Shown here one piece after another: positions 1 to 12,229 of a stretch of DNA of 40,687 bases. The stretch's first letter is position 1. Every line of letters starts with the position of its first letter. The notes beneath the pieces are model-generated. The model saw only the letters and a program-made list of their open reading frames with translations, was not told where the DNA came from and did no database searches. Both the position numbers and the translations under genes were made by a program. This DNA is from Psilocybe azurescens (lineage: Eukaryota > Basidiomycota > Agaricomycetes > Agaricales > Agrocybaceae). Location of the stretch: NCBI GenBank assembly GCA_023853785.1, contig JAJIRX010000254.1, positions 1-40,687 on the forward strand, in the 5' to 3' direction.

Positions 1-2454
1 TTGGAGCCCAGTCTGTAGTGTTGTGAATAAGTCAGATATGGATTGCAGCAAGACAACACGAAACCAGACAAGACGCACGTAGAGCTCCAAGTTGTCGACA
101 TGGCCGTACAACCTACGCGCAGCACCAGCAATCTCCGGGTCAGGGTTCCACTCCTCGAAGGTCTCAAATTCTGCAAACCCAATCAATAATTTAGTACATC
201 CACAAAAAAAAAGCGACACACGTTTCAGTCCCAAGAACGCTCTAAACTCATTCATCGTGCACAACCCCCACTGCCTCGCCTGCTCGATGCCCATCATCTC
301 CACGAGGCGCAGCACAGCGGGGTGCCCTGGCCGCGGAATGCGGAGGCAGGGTTCTCGGTCGCGATGTGCAGGACGCTTGCCAGGTCGTCGTCCGCGAATT
401 TGCCGTCGGGGCCGCGTTGCAGGCTGTGGGAAGAGAGGGGAGTTTAGATGTGGGTTGAGGTTGAGAAGAAAGAGAAAGGAGGGAGACAGAGGGAGAGGAA
501 AAGGGGAGGAGACTCACCCTGCAAAGGTGCGGCTGGCGGGGTTCGGGTCCACAGCGGCGAATGCCTGTGCGACCTGCGAGAGATCTGCGAGTGTAAGCTA
601 GAGTGGAGAGGGTGTCAGTACGAGGAACTTAAAAGGATATGGAGATGGGTCAGGGTCACCTGATCGACAAAGGCTTGTTCCCGAACACTTGTCGGAAGAC
701 GTCTTCGGTCCATTTCTCGTCGCGGGCTCTTGAGACTGTTGCATGCCACTTCATATCCGAAGAAAAAGCAAATGCGAATGCAACAGGTAGAGGTGAAGGT
801 GGGATTAGAGAGGAAGATTAGATGACATGAAATGATTACGGAAAAGATACGACAACGCACGCGGTAGAGGATGTTGAACTCCACGCTGACGTGATTTCCT
901 TCTCCACGCGAGACTTTCAGGTCTTTCCCATCGATAATCTAAAACACCACGTCCATGTTAACTTGCACACACAACGTAGTAATGAATGGAATTGCTCACG
1001 TCAAACGCATTCATGTTCCAATTGCAGCCCTCAGACGAGCTGAGGAAGCCAGCGACGTATGTCGCTCATAATGGCGCCTCATAAAGCGACCGCAGCTATG
1101 AAGGGGTAGAGAAGGGATGAGCAAAGAAAGGGCAGGAAATAAGGTATACGTACTTAACAAGCCTAGCAGTCTGGAAAATCTCCTCGTCCTGCAGCGCGAG
1201 CCTTGCTTGATCAGTGGGAGGAGGGTCTGACCATCTCTTACGCTCGTTGATTTTAAGGATCTTCTCTGCGATGTACTGCAAGTGGTAATCACGTTAGCGC
1301 TACGTATGAGAAATTTAGGACAATAGGACGTACGTTGTGATTGCGGGCGAAGAGGACAAGCAAGACGCTGGTTGCTGCAGGCAAGAAACCCAGACGCGCT
1401 TCGGAGAAAGTGTCGGGGTAGAGCAATCCGCGCCCGAGAGCTTTGTTGCGGACTTGGTCTTGCTCGGTTTGGTCTGCAAAGTAGAAAACGCGTGCGTGAG
1501 ATTGCAATTCTTGTCTCCAAATAATGTAAGTAACAAAGAAACGCACTGCATCCATAAACAGGGCTCAGATCCAAGTAAGAGCTCGTATTGTTGATGTAAA
1601 TGTTTTGGGTATCAGTGCGGAAGAGCGAGTGGGTGACGATGGACGCAAATGCAAAGATCAAACTCGACATTCCCCAGAATGGTTTTGTTGCTGCACGTGA
1701 CATTCATCAATCAACCATCACACCCCTATTTCGAGAACTATCATTTACGCACCCCTTTTCTCTTGAGAATTGTGTCGAAGATCAGTCCTGCGTCAGGGAG
1801 GGATGTCCGGGGCAAGCCGGCCTTGCCCTGCACGCTGCGCGCATACGGCGTCCCCGCGCGCCCAATGTCGGGCGTATGGATATTGTTCGCGCCACCGTCC
1901 GCTTGGCGATACGAAAAGGACGGGCTGAGGTACGACGCCACGGGGTGCGGCACGGTGTTGTACAGCGTGTCGATGACGGAGTTGTTCAGCTTCTTCGCGA
2001 GGTCGGTGGTGGGATCCACCCGCGCGAGCAAGCCCAAGCCGTCTGCGAACTGGGGTTATGCCATTCATTCATGATGAGCATGCAGGTTGAGCGGTGATAG
2101 GAATCAGGGCGGGGTGACTTACTGCGCCTTTACGATCGTCTGTGGCTGTGGGATTCACGATAGCGTCCAAGAATGCATCCTATGAGTTGGGGTAGGTGCG
2201 TTGCTCAATCTGCTGTACTTTGTTGTGCTACTCACCACTGCTTTAGGGTCAGGCTTAATAGGCCCCTTGGCCTTGAAGTTGTCCACACGAGTTACGAGAT
2301 TGGAGACCAGAGAGTGGCCTTCCTTTGCATCCGCCGCATTGCTCGATACCTCCCAGTCGTAGTACCCCGTCGGCGCGGTGGGCGGCGCACGCCTCGAGTA
2401 ATGAATAGCGTCTACACTGTAGGACAGCGCCTGCGATGCATCGATACTGGCCAT
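1..2454 (-). CDS. Ppo-type linoleate diol synthase (fatty-acid dioxygenase half), 3'-partial
   Basis: The spliced minus-strand reading matches the haem-peroxidase-like dioxygenase domain of fungal psi-factor oxygenases, which oxygenate linoleate to 8-hydroperoxide; the isomerising P450 domain, if present, lies beyond base 1. Visible blocks in order are GYYDWE near the N terminus, AGTPYARSVQ, the distal-His segment FASIVTHSLFRT, NTSSYLDLSPVYG, KALGRGLLYPDTFSE, FARNHN, KINERKRWSDPPPTD, NWNMNAFD, VEFNILYR followed after an intron (749-860) by WH, then FEEWNPDPEIAGAARRLYGH. YR-WH would supply the catalytic Tyr and proximal His. The ATG at 2452-2454 opens the first exon and has a TATA-like box upstream. 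Reading through needs indel corrections near 1672-1675 (CCCC), 1060-1080 (two changes) and 319-322 (GGGG). Oxylipins of this type affect sporulation and development in ascomycetes. Family is sure; activity is not. Confidence 0.9.
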
Positions 2455-2532
2455 GCTATGTGGTGTTGTGCGATGTAAAGGAGGGTGTGTAAAGATAGAA
2501 AGAGGGTGCTAGGTGCGGTGCGGGGTGCGGGC

Positions 2533-2540
2533 TATATATT
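2533..2540 (-). promoter_or_regulatory. TATA-like box upstream of the Ppo gene
   Basis: The minus strand reads AATATATAGC about 80 bases before the ATG at 2454, followed by a pyrimidine-rich leader. Spacing suits a fungal core promoter. No transcript evidence is available. Confidence 0.35.
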
Positions 2541-5500
2541 CAACACTTTCCCCTCCTTCTTTCTATAATTAAACATCCCTTTTCGTCACGCAAGCAAAAC
2601 CAGGGCACAGATTGTTATGTACATCTTAATTCATTCCACATCGGAATCAAGAAATTGCGAGTGCATTGAAGCACCGAGATATGGCATGACCTTGACTGAT
2701 CACACGCCTCCAATTGGATAGATCGGAAATCGAAGACGAACAACGGAAGCCGCCGCCTGCCCTGCAGGGTTCACATGTCCCCTTCCTCCCATATCCAGTG
2801 CTGTGCAGAATATGCGGCCGTGGAGACAGGACTTTCCGGCTGTAATAAATCATCCGTGAAACTAGCAACGCCTTCCTCCATAACTTACCATGTACTCATT
2901 CGCAATCAGAAAGGAGTAAAAAGAGATTTACAGCTCCGCCCGACCGCCCGACGCCCGTCCCTATTTCTGACACATGTCAGAGCGTTGAAGGTAATATTGA
3001 CATCGCTTTTCCATCTAACCACCATCAGTGCATCACTGGCATCAATGTTCACACCTTCGCACGTCCACTGTCAAGCAAGGTCCCGAAATGTCCTGTCTGA
3101 ATCTGTAAACCCTGTAAGTAGCCTGCCAGTGCAATTCGTTTCTCTCTTTCTGTTCCTTCTTATCCTCGTCTCTTCCCCCCTTCTATCGTAGCTCAACTGC
3201 CGATTAGCAGTCATAACTCGCGTTTCGCTTCGCCCAATATTCCATTACACCTTCTATCTTTCTATCTGATCAATCATCAATCACACAGTCTGCATCCTCA
3301 ACCTCTCCAAACACCCGGTACGACGACTACATATGCATCCACGAAAGCCACTATCATCCTATCTTCTCCCCATACCGTAAGTCAGTTCTCTACATAACAT
3401 ATCGCTAAGTAAATCACGCAATGCTCACGAATCCAAATACCCACCCACCGGCGTCGTGCCTTGAGTCCATCAAAACCGGACTCACAGGAAGCTTCTTCAA
3501 TTCATTTTCGCTGTCCATCTATTTCCTGTCTATTCTAAGTACATAGGGAAGTAATTTCGGAATTCCCGTCCAGAGCCCAGACTCCAGACCCTACCTTCTT
3601 GAGCTTGATATTATTATATGGTTCGGAAGGGTGACAGCGCCGAGGATCCTTTCCTAGTAACTATTTCTGTACTTAGCTTGCTTATCTGGGGCCGGCTCCG
3701 GTCAGCACGTTGTCTAGAATACTTATCTGATGCATCAAGCCGGAAATCATGAATAATTATAAAAACAAAGATCAGGATCACTGTCCAGCGGCAGCGGCGC
3801 TGCAACACGCCCGACACTGACCCCGACCCCGCCCCTTAAGGACGTCCTCAAGCTTCCGAGTCTTCTCTCATGTCTCCTATGTATACATCCACAACGCATC
3901 CTTTGTCTGCAAAGAAGGGCTAGCAAGCGATCATTGATAGCGTCGTCGCCAAGAGGTTTAGCACTTAATATATACGCGAGAAGCCCACTCCCATTCCCGA
4001 CGTCGACGGTCGAGCCCCGAACGCACCCAAAGCCAAAACGCACCGAGCGCTTCCAAGCGCTTTCACTGCCCAGCCCAGGTGCCCAGGTGCCCAGCGAAAC
4101 CTCAAACACTTCAAGTTTAACGGATGAATAGTGTATCGTCATCATCATCTCGACAATCGTGTATACGTACATACAATCGAATGTCGACTACTTAAATAGG
4201 GCATGAGCGTAATTTGTACGGCGAAGTTCGAGTCTACCGAATAGTGAATATTGCTACTGGGTTATGCTGTCACCTGTATGTATACGTATCTCCATGGTCC
4301 ACCACTGCCTGCGACAAACAGGAGAAGGGAAGAGAGGAAATTGATTGTCGAGCGAATACTGGCACGGGTCCCAAAACAAAAGCAACAGAATCACTGACAA
4401 GGCAATTGCAACAAATCCGAGAATCAAGATACCAGAACCAGGACAAGAGCAAGAGCAGCTAGAACTTCGCCAGAACCACCTTCCAAATATATCCCCAATT
4501 TCGATCTACGCATATTCGTTCTTTCATCTTCGTCTGCGTCGACTTCCATACACCCTGTCCGTACGTCAGTCGGTCAGTCAGTCAGCCCGTCCGAACAAAG
4601 ACGATTCTGGAAATCTTAACCAAAAGTGATCAAGGCAGTTAGCAAGCCATAAGGGGTACGGGCACGGGCGCGGAGACAATGCGTCTCGACCATGATATGA
4701 TGATGACGACGACGACGATAAAGCGAGTACCACTGGTAGCACAGTGCGTACCACAGCTGACGTGGTAAGCGAGCGATTCAGATTCAGAAGGTTACTTGCA
4801 GCCGGGAATTAAAGTTCGAGCTGAAGACATTAGGAGTCACCCAGAATGCCCCGACTCCCGACGCTAGTGTGCAGCCATAACAAATGGGCATTCTTACTAG
4901 TCTCGGTCCCCTAGAGACTATTCATCCCAGCAGAGAGCAGGCGATCATCGATTAATGGAACGGTCCGACTCCGTCAGTGCACCAGAATTCGTTATCGAAA
5001 ACCTACTCCAAATCAATTCAACTCGATTCGGTCCTTCCCAGTGGCTCTATGCAGTCTACAGTATTTATATATAAGCATATATATACTATGCCGCACACCC
5101 GCCGATCAACGATTCCTAAATAAACATTCCTAAGTAAAGACTGTAGATCTCCTGAGGGGCCGGTGCGCCCTGGGAATCTGTGGGTGAACACGTAGATTCA
5201 GCCGAGTCCAGCTTACCCACGAAGTCAAAATCGACCTTCCAATGCCAGCATGCCGGGAGGTAGGGAGACTTTAGCTGTACATGTGATTGCCCACTGAGTA
5301 GTGCGTCTCTGACACTGGCATTGGGATGTGAACCTGTGTACAGTGAAGTGAAGGCGGAATGATTATAACCTTTATCACTAAGAGTTGTCAGCCAGCGCTA
5401 GGGCTCGACGACGCACTCCGTGCATAGGTAAAGTGGATGCTCATACACTTTGAATCTTCTGCCTGACAATGCGGCTTAGACTATAACGATCGGTACTCAA

Positions 5501-5975
5501 GTACTCATTTTGAGTTAGATGTTCTATTAATGGATCGGCCATTGACGTTGAGAATTCGTACTAGCTAGAGATTGAGCTAGAGCTAAGTCATCAGTCAAGC
5601 TTCAAGCTTCAATTCATAAATGCTTCCTTTCGTTAATGCATAACAGATACTGTCTTCCGAGCATCTGACTGAATTATTTATTGAGCTATAATGGAGATTA
5701 CTGCAGCGAAAGGGATGTCGCACGATATTTCTGAGCCTGTAATAAGACCTAACATGTGCTCGAGGAGTAGTTTTGAGTGCCTGAGGACAGGCTTTTGCTA
5801 ATAGTATACGTAAGTAACAGCTGTGGCGCTCACCTTCCGATCCTTCTTCACGCTGATACAAACCAAGCTCGTGCCCATGAACACAAGGATTCATTTCACC
5901 GGCGTGACAGGAAGGCTTGAGCACGCACGTTTCTCAGCCTTCGAGCCCATCCAAACCAGCTCAAGTAAGTACTCA
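2541..5975. other. gene-poor intergenic stretch
   Basis: Only short open frames of up to about 140 codons occur, with no recognisable domains, no consistent splice structure and no overlapping homology-like blocks. The sequence has small low-complexity patches, such as GAT/GAC triplets around 4690-4720. The right edge abuts the target-site duplication of the transposon. I see no gene here. Confidence 0.5.
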
Positions 5976-5984
5976 GGAAGCATC
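5976..5984 (+). repeat. target-site duplication, left copy
   Basis: GGAAGCATC directly precedes the left terminal repeat and is repeated without mismatch at 12999-13007 just after the right terminal repeat. A 9-bp duplication is typical of Mutator-like elements. Confidence 0.9.
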
Positions 5985-6007
5985 GGGCACAGGAAAATGT
6001 CCGTGCC
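5985..6007 (+). repeat. left terminal inverted repeat
   Basis: Starts GGGCACAGGAAAATGTCC and ends GTGCC. It pairs with the reverse complement of 12977-12998, which starts GGGCAAGAGAAATGTCC, with one gap and one or two mismatches. In both arms it runs into a GTCAGTGCATG block. Confidence 0.85.
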
Positions 6008-6018
6008 GTGTCTGTGCC

Positions 6019-6122
6019 GTCAGTGCATGTCCGTGCATGTCAGTGCATGTCAGTGCAAAGTCAGTGCCTACCAGACTCACGTCAGTGCAATCCCGCTTAG
6101 ACATACAAAATGTCAGTGCAAT
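6019..6122 (+). repeat. left subterminal CAGTGC array
   Basis: At least six copies of GTCAGTGC or close variants, several in the decamer form GTCAGTGCAT. The motif is shared with 12066-12229 and 12923-12976. Such arrays are possible transposase-binding sites; that role is inferred. Confidence 0.8.
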
Positions 6123-6418
6123 GTAAGTGAGGTAATAAAATCTGTAATTAACATGCATTTGGAGGGCTAGTCGGCCCAGCGGTTGTGTGCCACTTCAACT
6201 TGGAATCTCAATGGCTGTGCTGAGTGTGGGAAATACCTGAAAGTGACCAACTCGACGACTTAAGTATTGTCTGCAGGTTGAAGCTTGGATATCAAAGAGT
6301 AACTGAAGCAGCATTACATTTTGTACGGTAGTATAGTATATACATATGAGCAAAAAATGAGCTCACCCTATTTGATGAAGGTGCTACATCACGTATAACA
6401 TTCTACCGACCACTTAGT

Positions 6419-6438
6419 GGCTGTGCTGAAAAGCGACA
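6419..6438 (+). repeat. internal inverted repeat of the transposon, left copy
   Basis: GGCTGTGCTGAAAAGCGACA here pairs with the reverse complement of 12569-12588, one mismatch in 20. It lies about 430 bp from each end of the element. Confidence 0.55.
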
Positions 6439-6603
6439 GCCCTTGCGAGTGAGCGCCTATGCATGCACAAGTGCAGGGAACCGGTATTCTTATTCAAAAT
6501 AAATTAAATACGGTACTAGTTTGCCTATTTTTGAATAGGTCTTGGCCTGGGGCGCGGTTGTGCAGGTTCTTTGGGAGCGGGTCTCTTAGGAAAGTCAACA
6601 TAA

Positions 6604-9600
6604 TTACTGCCACACTTTACAATTGCGACGGTTAGAGAAATAAATCAAGAATCCAAGAAATAGCAATGTGCTCACCATTAGCTCGGTTTCATCCTCCAGT
6701 CCATCTCTATCTCCACCATTCCACTCATCTGGTAAGTCACCATAAGGGATCCAGTCATCCTGATGGTTTCCAACATCCAGACCCCATTGTTCATTTCCAG
6801 CAACCCCAGCGCGAATTGAATTCTCAAACATCTCTTCCTCAAGGAGGGAAAGACATTCAAGATCAACATCCTTCTTAAGAATCTCCTGTGTAGTGCGAGG
6901 CCTGCACTGAGCGGCCCAGGCTTTGTTGATTAATATATCCTTCTTGGCATTGTCCGAAGAATTTTCGCTGATGAGGAATGCAATATAAACTGTATATGCA
7001 TGTGAGAGGGGAAGAAGAAATATCCAGTCACGTCGAAGGGATATGTTGCCTGAAGTGATCTTGCATTCAAACCAGTTCATGATTTCGGCGCACTCGGTCA
7101 TGGTAAGAGGACCGGTATACGGAATGATGGTTTTGAGATATTTTTATCGGAAGACTCCAGCCATGCCTTTGCAGGAATGAGAGTGGAATCAAGTTTTGAA
7201 GGGTCATAAAGAAGCTGATGGAGTGTTTCTCTTGCGGGTGTCAGCGCCCTATTGACCTTGTTAGAGTATGGAATTAATGAGGGATTTGATAGAAGGTCTT
7301 CATCGGTTGGAATCTGCCATGTGGGTGTCCACTTTCCGAGCTAATATAGAACAAATAATCAGTCCATATAACCACAAGCTATCAAGTCATACACACCTGA
7401 ATTTGACGTCATCCATGTCGATCTCCCCAAAGAGAATCAATAACATCTGAGAAGGGTACAAGGCTCACACTATCCGGTGTAAGCCCTGGAGTGATAATTT
7501 CACAACCTCTCCAACAGTGCACAGTTAAATACCCATTGCTATCCTGAAGTGAAATGAGGCGTGCAGGATACCAGAAGCTTTCATGTTTCACAAGGACTCC
7601 CCTTCCTCGACGTAGCCGCTCTTTGAGCGGTTTTTTTGGATAGTGTACGTTCTTCCATTTCACTATAAATTGAAATATATGAGCAAGAGAAAGAAACTGA
7701 TGAAGTAAAGACTGCTAAGTACCATCGCAGAGAAGTTCTTGTTGGTTTCTTCTTGTTAAGTCCATACATTGCACGAGCGTCATAAACATTACACTCGTGA
7801 CAAAGGAATACATCATCCTTGCCCAATTTGCAAGCAGACCCATTCCGCTGACAGGCAATATGTGACCATTCACTGCACTCAAAGCACTGAATGGCTTCGC
7901 CTTCAAGATCAGATCTATACAGAATATTACCATCCCCACTAGCTCCACATCGACAGTTTATTGCAAATAATGAATCAGGAAGTGAAGGAGCAGGTGATTT
8001 TGGAGGAGATTGATTTATCCTTTGGGGGGGATGAAAAAGGGGCCTTCTGGCTCACCATCTGAAGAGGTGATGGGCTTATCGGATATGCGCCTTTTGGATT
8101 CCGGGTTGGTAACGTACTCAAGAGTGGTTTTCATAGCTTTCCACTCCTGGCGTCTATGAGAAGGGAGGAGAATGAGATTGAGAGACGAAGAGATGGATAT
8201 TGAGGGGATGGTATCTGGGGTGGGCCTATCAAATTTGAGATTGAAACGGCGGAGTAATGCCTGTGTGCGTATCCTGTAAAATTCTTCCTGGGCCGGAAGA
8301 CCACCACGAAGACAATAGAGTGCAAGGGTAACCGAATAACCATCTGGACACTGGATATCTCGGCCTGCAATATATCCAGAAAATTTTGCTTTTGGTTCCT
8401 CCTTTGGATGCCCACCATACTTCATTCCATCATAGGTGTAGATCGACTTCTTATCCCCAGATGCATAGCGACTATTGAAGTGTGATATCGAAGGGTTATA
8501 AAGAGCATGACCAACAAGATCATATACAATAGAGTGTGGATTCCTGGATGAAGGACGAGTGTGTGGGTACACTGACGGCTGGAAAATCCCAGGAGGGGTA
8601 CTGAGGTGCTGAAGGTCTTGTTTCATCTCCACCAACCTCGACAAGCAGTAAAACAGGAATTGAAAGGACGAGATCCTTTACATCTTCACGAATTCCTGAG
8701 CAGAGAGACTTGTTCCCATTCTTGACACGCCAACATGTGTGTGCAGTTACAGGTGGCTTATCAATCCGTATATAATTTCTGAAGAAATCCTTGAAGTTGC
8801 CATTGAAGGTTTGATGATCGACAGTTTTAAGAAGTTCTGATCGATAACGAGGTTTAACAAGCTCAAGGTGATGTCCAGAGGTTTCAGGAGATCCAGAGCA
8901 TGAATGAATGTCCACATACAGTGGATAGAGGTACTTCTTTGCAGGATAGGAGATTTCTTGATCAACCTTGGAAATACTGGTTATCAGCCAGGACTATGAT
9001 TAAAGTAGTCAGTTGACATTTTCCAATGCGAACATATATTCTGACAACTCACCAGAAGCGGTTCATATGAATCAAGTTCTTGGATAGCACCAGAATCATG
9101 TAAAGAATGTCGAAGTGCATCTCGTTGATTTACCAGAGTATGAGTGACAAGACTGTCATCAATATTCTCGTTGAGTTGCTGCCTGCCATACAGACAGGAA
9201 TAAAACATGTAGAGTGGCGAGTTTTCTGGCATATTTGAAAAGCAAGATTCAAAATCTTTGAACCGTCGAAAGATACCAACATAGAGGAGCTCAAGAGATG
9301 AGTCAAGCCAACAAGAATTATTGTTCCACTTGTAGCTTGGAGGCCCAAGATTAGGCGCCCAAATGACAGGAATTTTCTGATTTTTCACTGTCTTTGTGAG
9401 TTCCTTAAGTGTATCTGGAGGTCTTCCATCATTCTTCTTTCTCTTGACTTCCTGGGGGTCAATAGCACGAGAAGGCTTCGTATGACCGATCTTCCCTGCA
9501 GGTCCTTTCCAGGGCTCCGGTGCACCGTAGCGAATAAGTATACCATCTGATAAAAAAGGAAGGATAAGAGTTTAACAACAATGTAACAAAATGGAAACTG

Positions 9601-11710
9601 ACTTTGAGCTGCATTATATTTCCGCAGGTAGTACTCAGAAACAGAGTACAGACCATGCATTCCTTCAAGAAATAAATGATCACGGCCACAGCCGCTATAG
9701 AGTTTCCAGTTCATTGCTTCCTCTGCATTATTTGTGTCAGGAATGGACTTCCAGAGAGCTAAGTCCATTTTACGCTCTGATTCGAATAGCATCTGTGCAT
9801 GTGATGGGCGCATCCACCAGCTCATCCAGTCCTTGACCTTGGGAAAGTCAGAAACAATACGCTCGGCCTGAGCTACAAAAGTCTCCGAGTCCACAAGATC
9901 AAGAAGACCATTAGCACGCCGGCAGAATTCATCCTTCCGATCACGGCTGACAATTAAAATTATCTTTGAAATCCGCTCTACAGCTGCCCGGTAATGTTCA
10001 CGGCAGCCTTTGAGTAGACGCTCTGCAAGTACCTGAAGCTCCTGGCGTGTAAGTGTGTTATCTGGGCGCTGAATCCAGAAATCAATGAATGCCATAATGA
10101 AACCATTTCGTTCAGCATCACTGAAATCCATCATCTAAGTAATTCTTGTTAGTATAAAGAAACAATCTAAATAAATTCACTGACACCAGCAAAGAGATCA
10201 TTTGTGACTGGGATATTTCTTGATTCTGCCTCTGTACAGATACTGCAAATGAGGGCATAGAAATGGAGTCGAAGATGAGCTGCAGTGGCGCCATTCATGT
10301 AGCTTAGGATTCCTGGTACCCAGCAGCAAAGAACCGGACAGTAGGTCGATGAAATCATGAGTAATGCTTTGCGATTGGCCCACCAGCTATGTGTAGCATC
10401 ACTAACTAGGCCATTAAGTGGCCCCTCCAAGCCGGATGTCTTTAACAAGCTGGGAGGCGCATGAAGGGTGACTGAACAGATATAACAGTTTCTGCTCCAA
10501 TGACAGCCTTGAGAACAAAGTCCCGGTGTTGGGCATGAAATTTGGCGAAGTTGGTGAACAGGCCTGTGTCACTACCTGAATCTTCACCTTGTTTGATTTT
10601 TGGCGCTCTTTACCAACACGATGGGCATTGACAAGCACAGGAGATATATCTGCAACCGATTCTCCTGGACCATGCTGAGTAGGTACCCCAACAATAAGCG
10701 CAAGTGGTCCGGACTTTGGATGAGCTCTGACAAGGGCTTCAAAGCGACTTTTTTCATCAGGTAGCAGGTGAAGCAGATGGGTAGGGCGACGATGCAGATG
10801 AAAACCGCTGTTAGAATAATGAATTCCACCTTTCCAGGTCCACAGATGCGAGGTAACAGAGCAATCCTCCCGAAATAGCTCGGCCCCACAGGTACACAAG
10901 CGCTGAAGCTGTGAAGCGATACCCTTTGATCAAGCATGAGGTCGAATAATTATTCGGCACATTGGATTAGTGCATTCAATGACACCAAGACATTTTCGAG
11001 TACTCCTCTTTCCAGCCTCCCAATTTTCTGCGTGATCAGATCCTTTTCTATCGCCTCCAGTTGTTGCAGTTGCCCAGTGAACTGGAAGCCCATTTGTATC
11101 GGTGACTTCTTTGTGTGTAAAGTCCAGATCAAGTATACCGTCAGGCCATCCATCCCAAGACACATTAGACACTGTTCCAGTGTCTGACATAACGCCTGCA
11201 AGCTTTGGTTTCCAGCGTGAAAATGCTGCCTTCAAAATTGGAGTAAATTGTCCATCAGGCTTACGAGTATAGAGTATTTCTTTCTCAGACAAAGTCCTGG
11301 CAGGGTGTAGCTTCAAAGATGTAGAATCTAATGGACAGATGAGATGAAATAATTGTAGACATCAGGCACTGTAGCAAACGGTAAGGACAGACCTTCAATA
11401 TTCAATGGTTTAGTGGCTGTTGTTTCTGGTCTTTCGATGTACCGAATCAAATTCCCTAATCATAAATCCCAATGTCAAGCCATTAAACATAGAGATGGAT
11501 AGAAATATATAAAACTGACCTGATACATCGTATACTGGGATGTAAGAGTCGATATTAATTCGGACTGGGAGATCCTCCTTCTTTGTAGTTGCGGAAACTT
11601 CACCATCCTCGGTGGAGAAGTATGCGTACACATACTTAGCAAAACCCTATATTTCCCTTATAAGAAACAAATCAACAGTATATCTCTTTTGCACCTACTG
11701 ATAGGCCCAT
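6604..11710 (-). CDS. MULE-like transposase fused to USP-like peptidase and PHD finger
   Basis: One leftward multi-exon gene. Proposed start is the ATG at 11708-11710, with introns at 11456-11519, 11328-11392, 10135-10184, about 9548-9602 and about 9000-9052, and more further left. Blocks in order: an N-terminal region; a GCM/WRKY-like zinc domain (KCLGVIECTNPMC, then LCTCGAE, HLHRR) at about 11010-10790; a DDE core with LVSDATHSWW (Asp near 10400), DFSDAE (near 10120), LLKGCREHY and TNNAEEAMN (Glu near 9720); a USP Cys box WNNNSCWLDSSLELLY (Cys near 9313) and His box HFNSRY...YTYDGM (near 8482); a PHD finger at 7791-7955; a Tudor/PWWP-like GVLVKHESFWYPARLI segment at about 7610-7430; and an acidic C terminus ending at a TAA directly after an intron. 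Breaks: an in-frame TGA at 10930-10932 and frameshifts near 10430, 8545, 8024-8030 (G7), 7425-7428 and 7131-7134. A proline-rich open frame continues to about 6525 and might be the true tail. The peptidase assignment rests on two boxes only. Confidence 0.8.
7791..7955 (-). other. PHD-type zinc finger within the transposon protein
   Basis: The open frame reads CRCG, then about 20 residues to IQCFECSEWSHIAC, then FLCHEC. This is the C4-H-C3 ligand order of a PHD finger, including the conserved Trp two residues before the His-x-x-Cys. PHD fingers usually read histone H3 tails; targeting of insertion or of the peptidase is inference. Confidence 0.75.
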
Positions 11711-11804
11711 CTTGTGACACTGAATGGGTAGCTGACTATGCGCAGGAAGAAGAATGTGGTAAAAGTGTAAAATTTGTATTCAGGGGGATTATTCTACATA
11801 ACGA

Positions 11805-11950
11805 TAAGCTCGTCAGAGTCAGAGTCCGGACCTCAACAAGCCCCTCTCTCAATGGTTAATTATTATACAGGATGGCGTAAGCTCGTCAGAGTCAGAGTCC
11901 GGACCTCAACAAGCCCCTCTCTCAATGGTTAATTATTATACAGGATGGCG
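11805..11950. repeat. 73-bp tandem duplication upstream of the transposase gene
   Basis: Two adjacent, practically identical 73-bp units (11805-11877 and 11878-11950), each beginning TAAGCTCGTCAGAGTC and ending near GGATGGCG. They lie about 95 bp upstream of the proposed ATG, where a promoter would be expected. Confidence 0.9.
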
Positions 11951-12065
11951 CAACCTCGGTTGGAAGATCGGGACTCCCGAGATTTGTGATGCTAATTTGG
12001 ATCCGGCTTGTCGATGCCTAAATCAAGAAACATAAATATCAGCTCATCTCCTCACTCATACCTAC

Positions 12066-12229
12066 GTCAGTGCAGGTCAGTGCCCTGTCAGTGTATGTCA
12101 GTGCGATGTCAGTAAAAAATATCGGAGGTCAGTGCATGTCAGTGCATGTCAGAGCACGTCAGTGCATGTCAGTGCACATAGTCTTGGCGGTCAGTGCATA
12201 TGTCAGTGCAAGTGATGTAAGTCCGTGCA
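12066..12229 (+). repeat. inner CAGTGC array of the transposon
   Basis: About ten copies of GTCAGTGC or close variants (GTCAGTGTA, GTCAGAGCA, GTCCGTGCA) at irregular 10-20 bp spacing. It lies between the gene's 5' end and the right terminus and uses the same motif as the terminal arrays. Confidence 0.8.

Noticed and set aside
2775..3191. 138-codon plus-strand frame
   Set aside because: No motif, no start context, and serine/leucine-rich translation typical of chance frames in this composition.
6019..6122. CRISPR-like regularly repeated motif
   Set aside because: Units are too short and irregular, the host is eukaryotic, and the arrays coincide with transposon ends.
5823..6170. Plus-strand open frame crossing the left transposon end
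   Set aside because: Half of it is the CAGTGC array and the frame crosses an insertion boundary, so it is not a gene.
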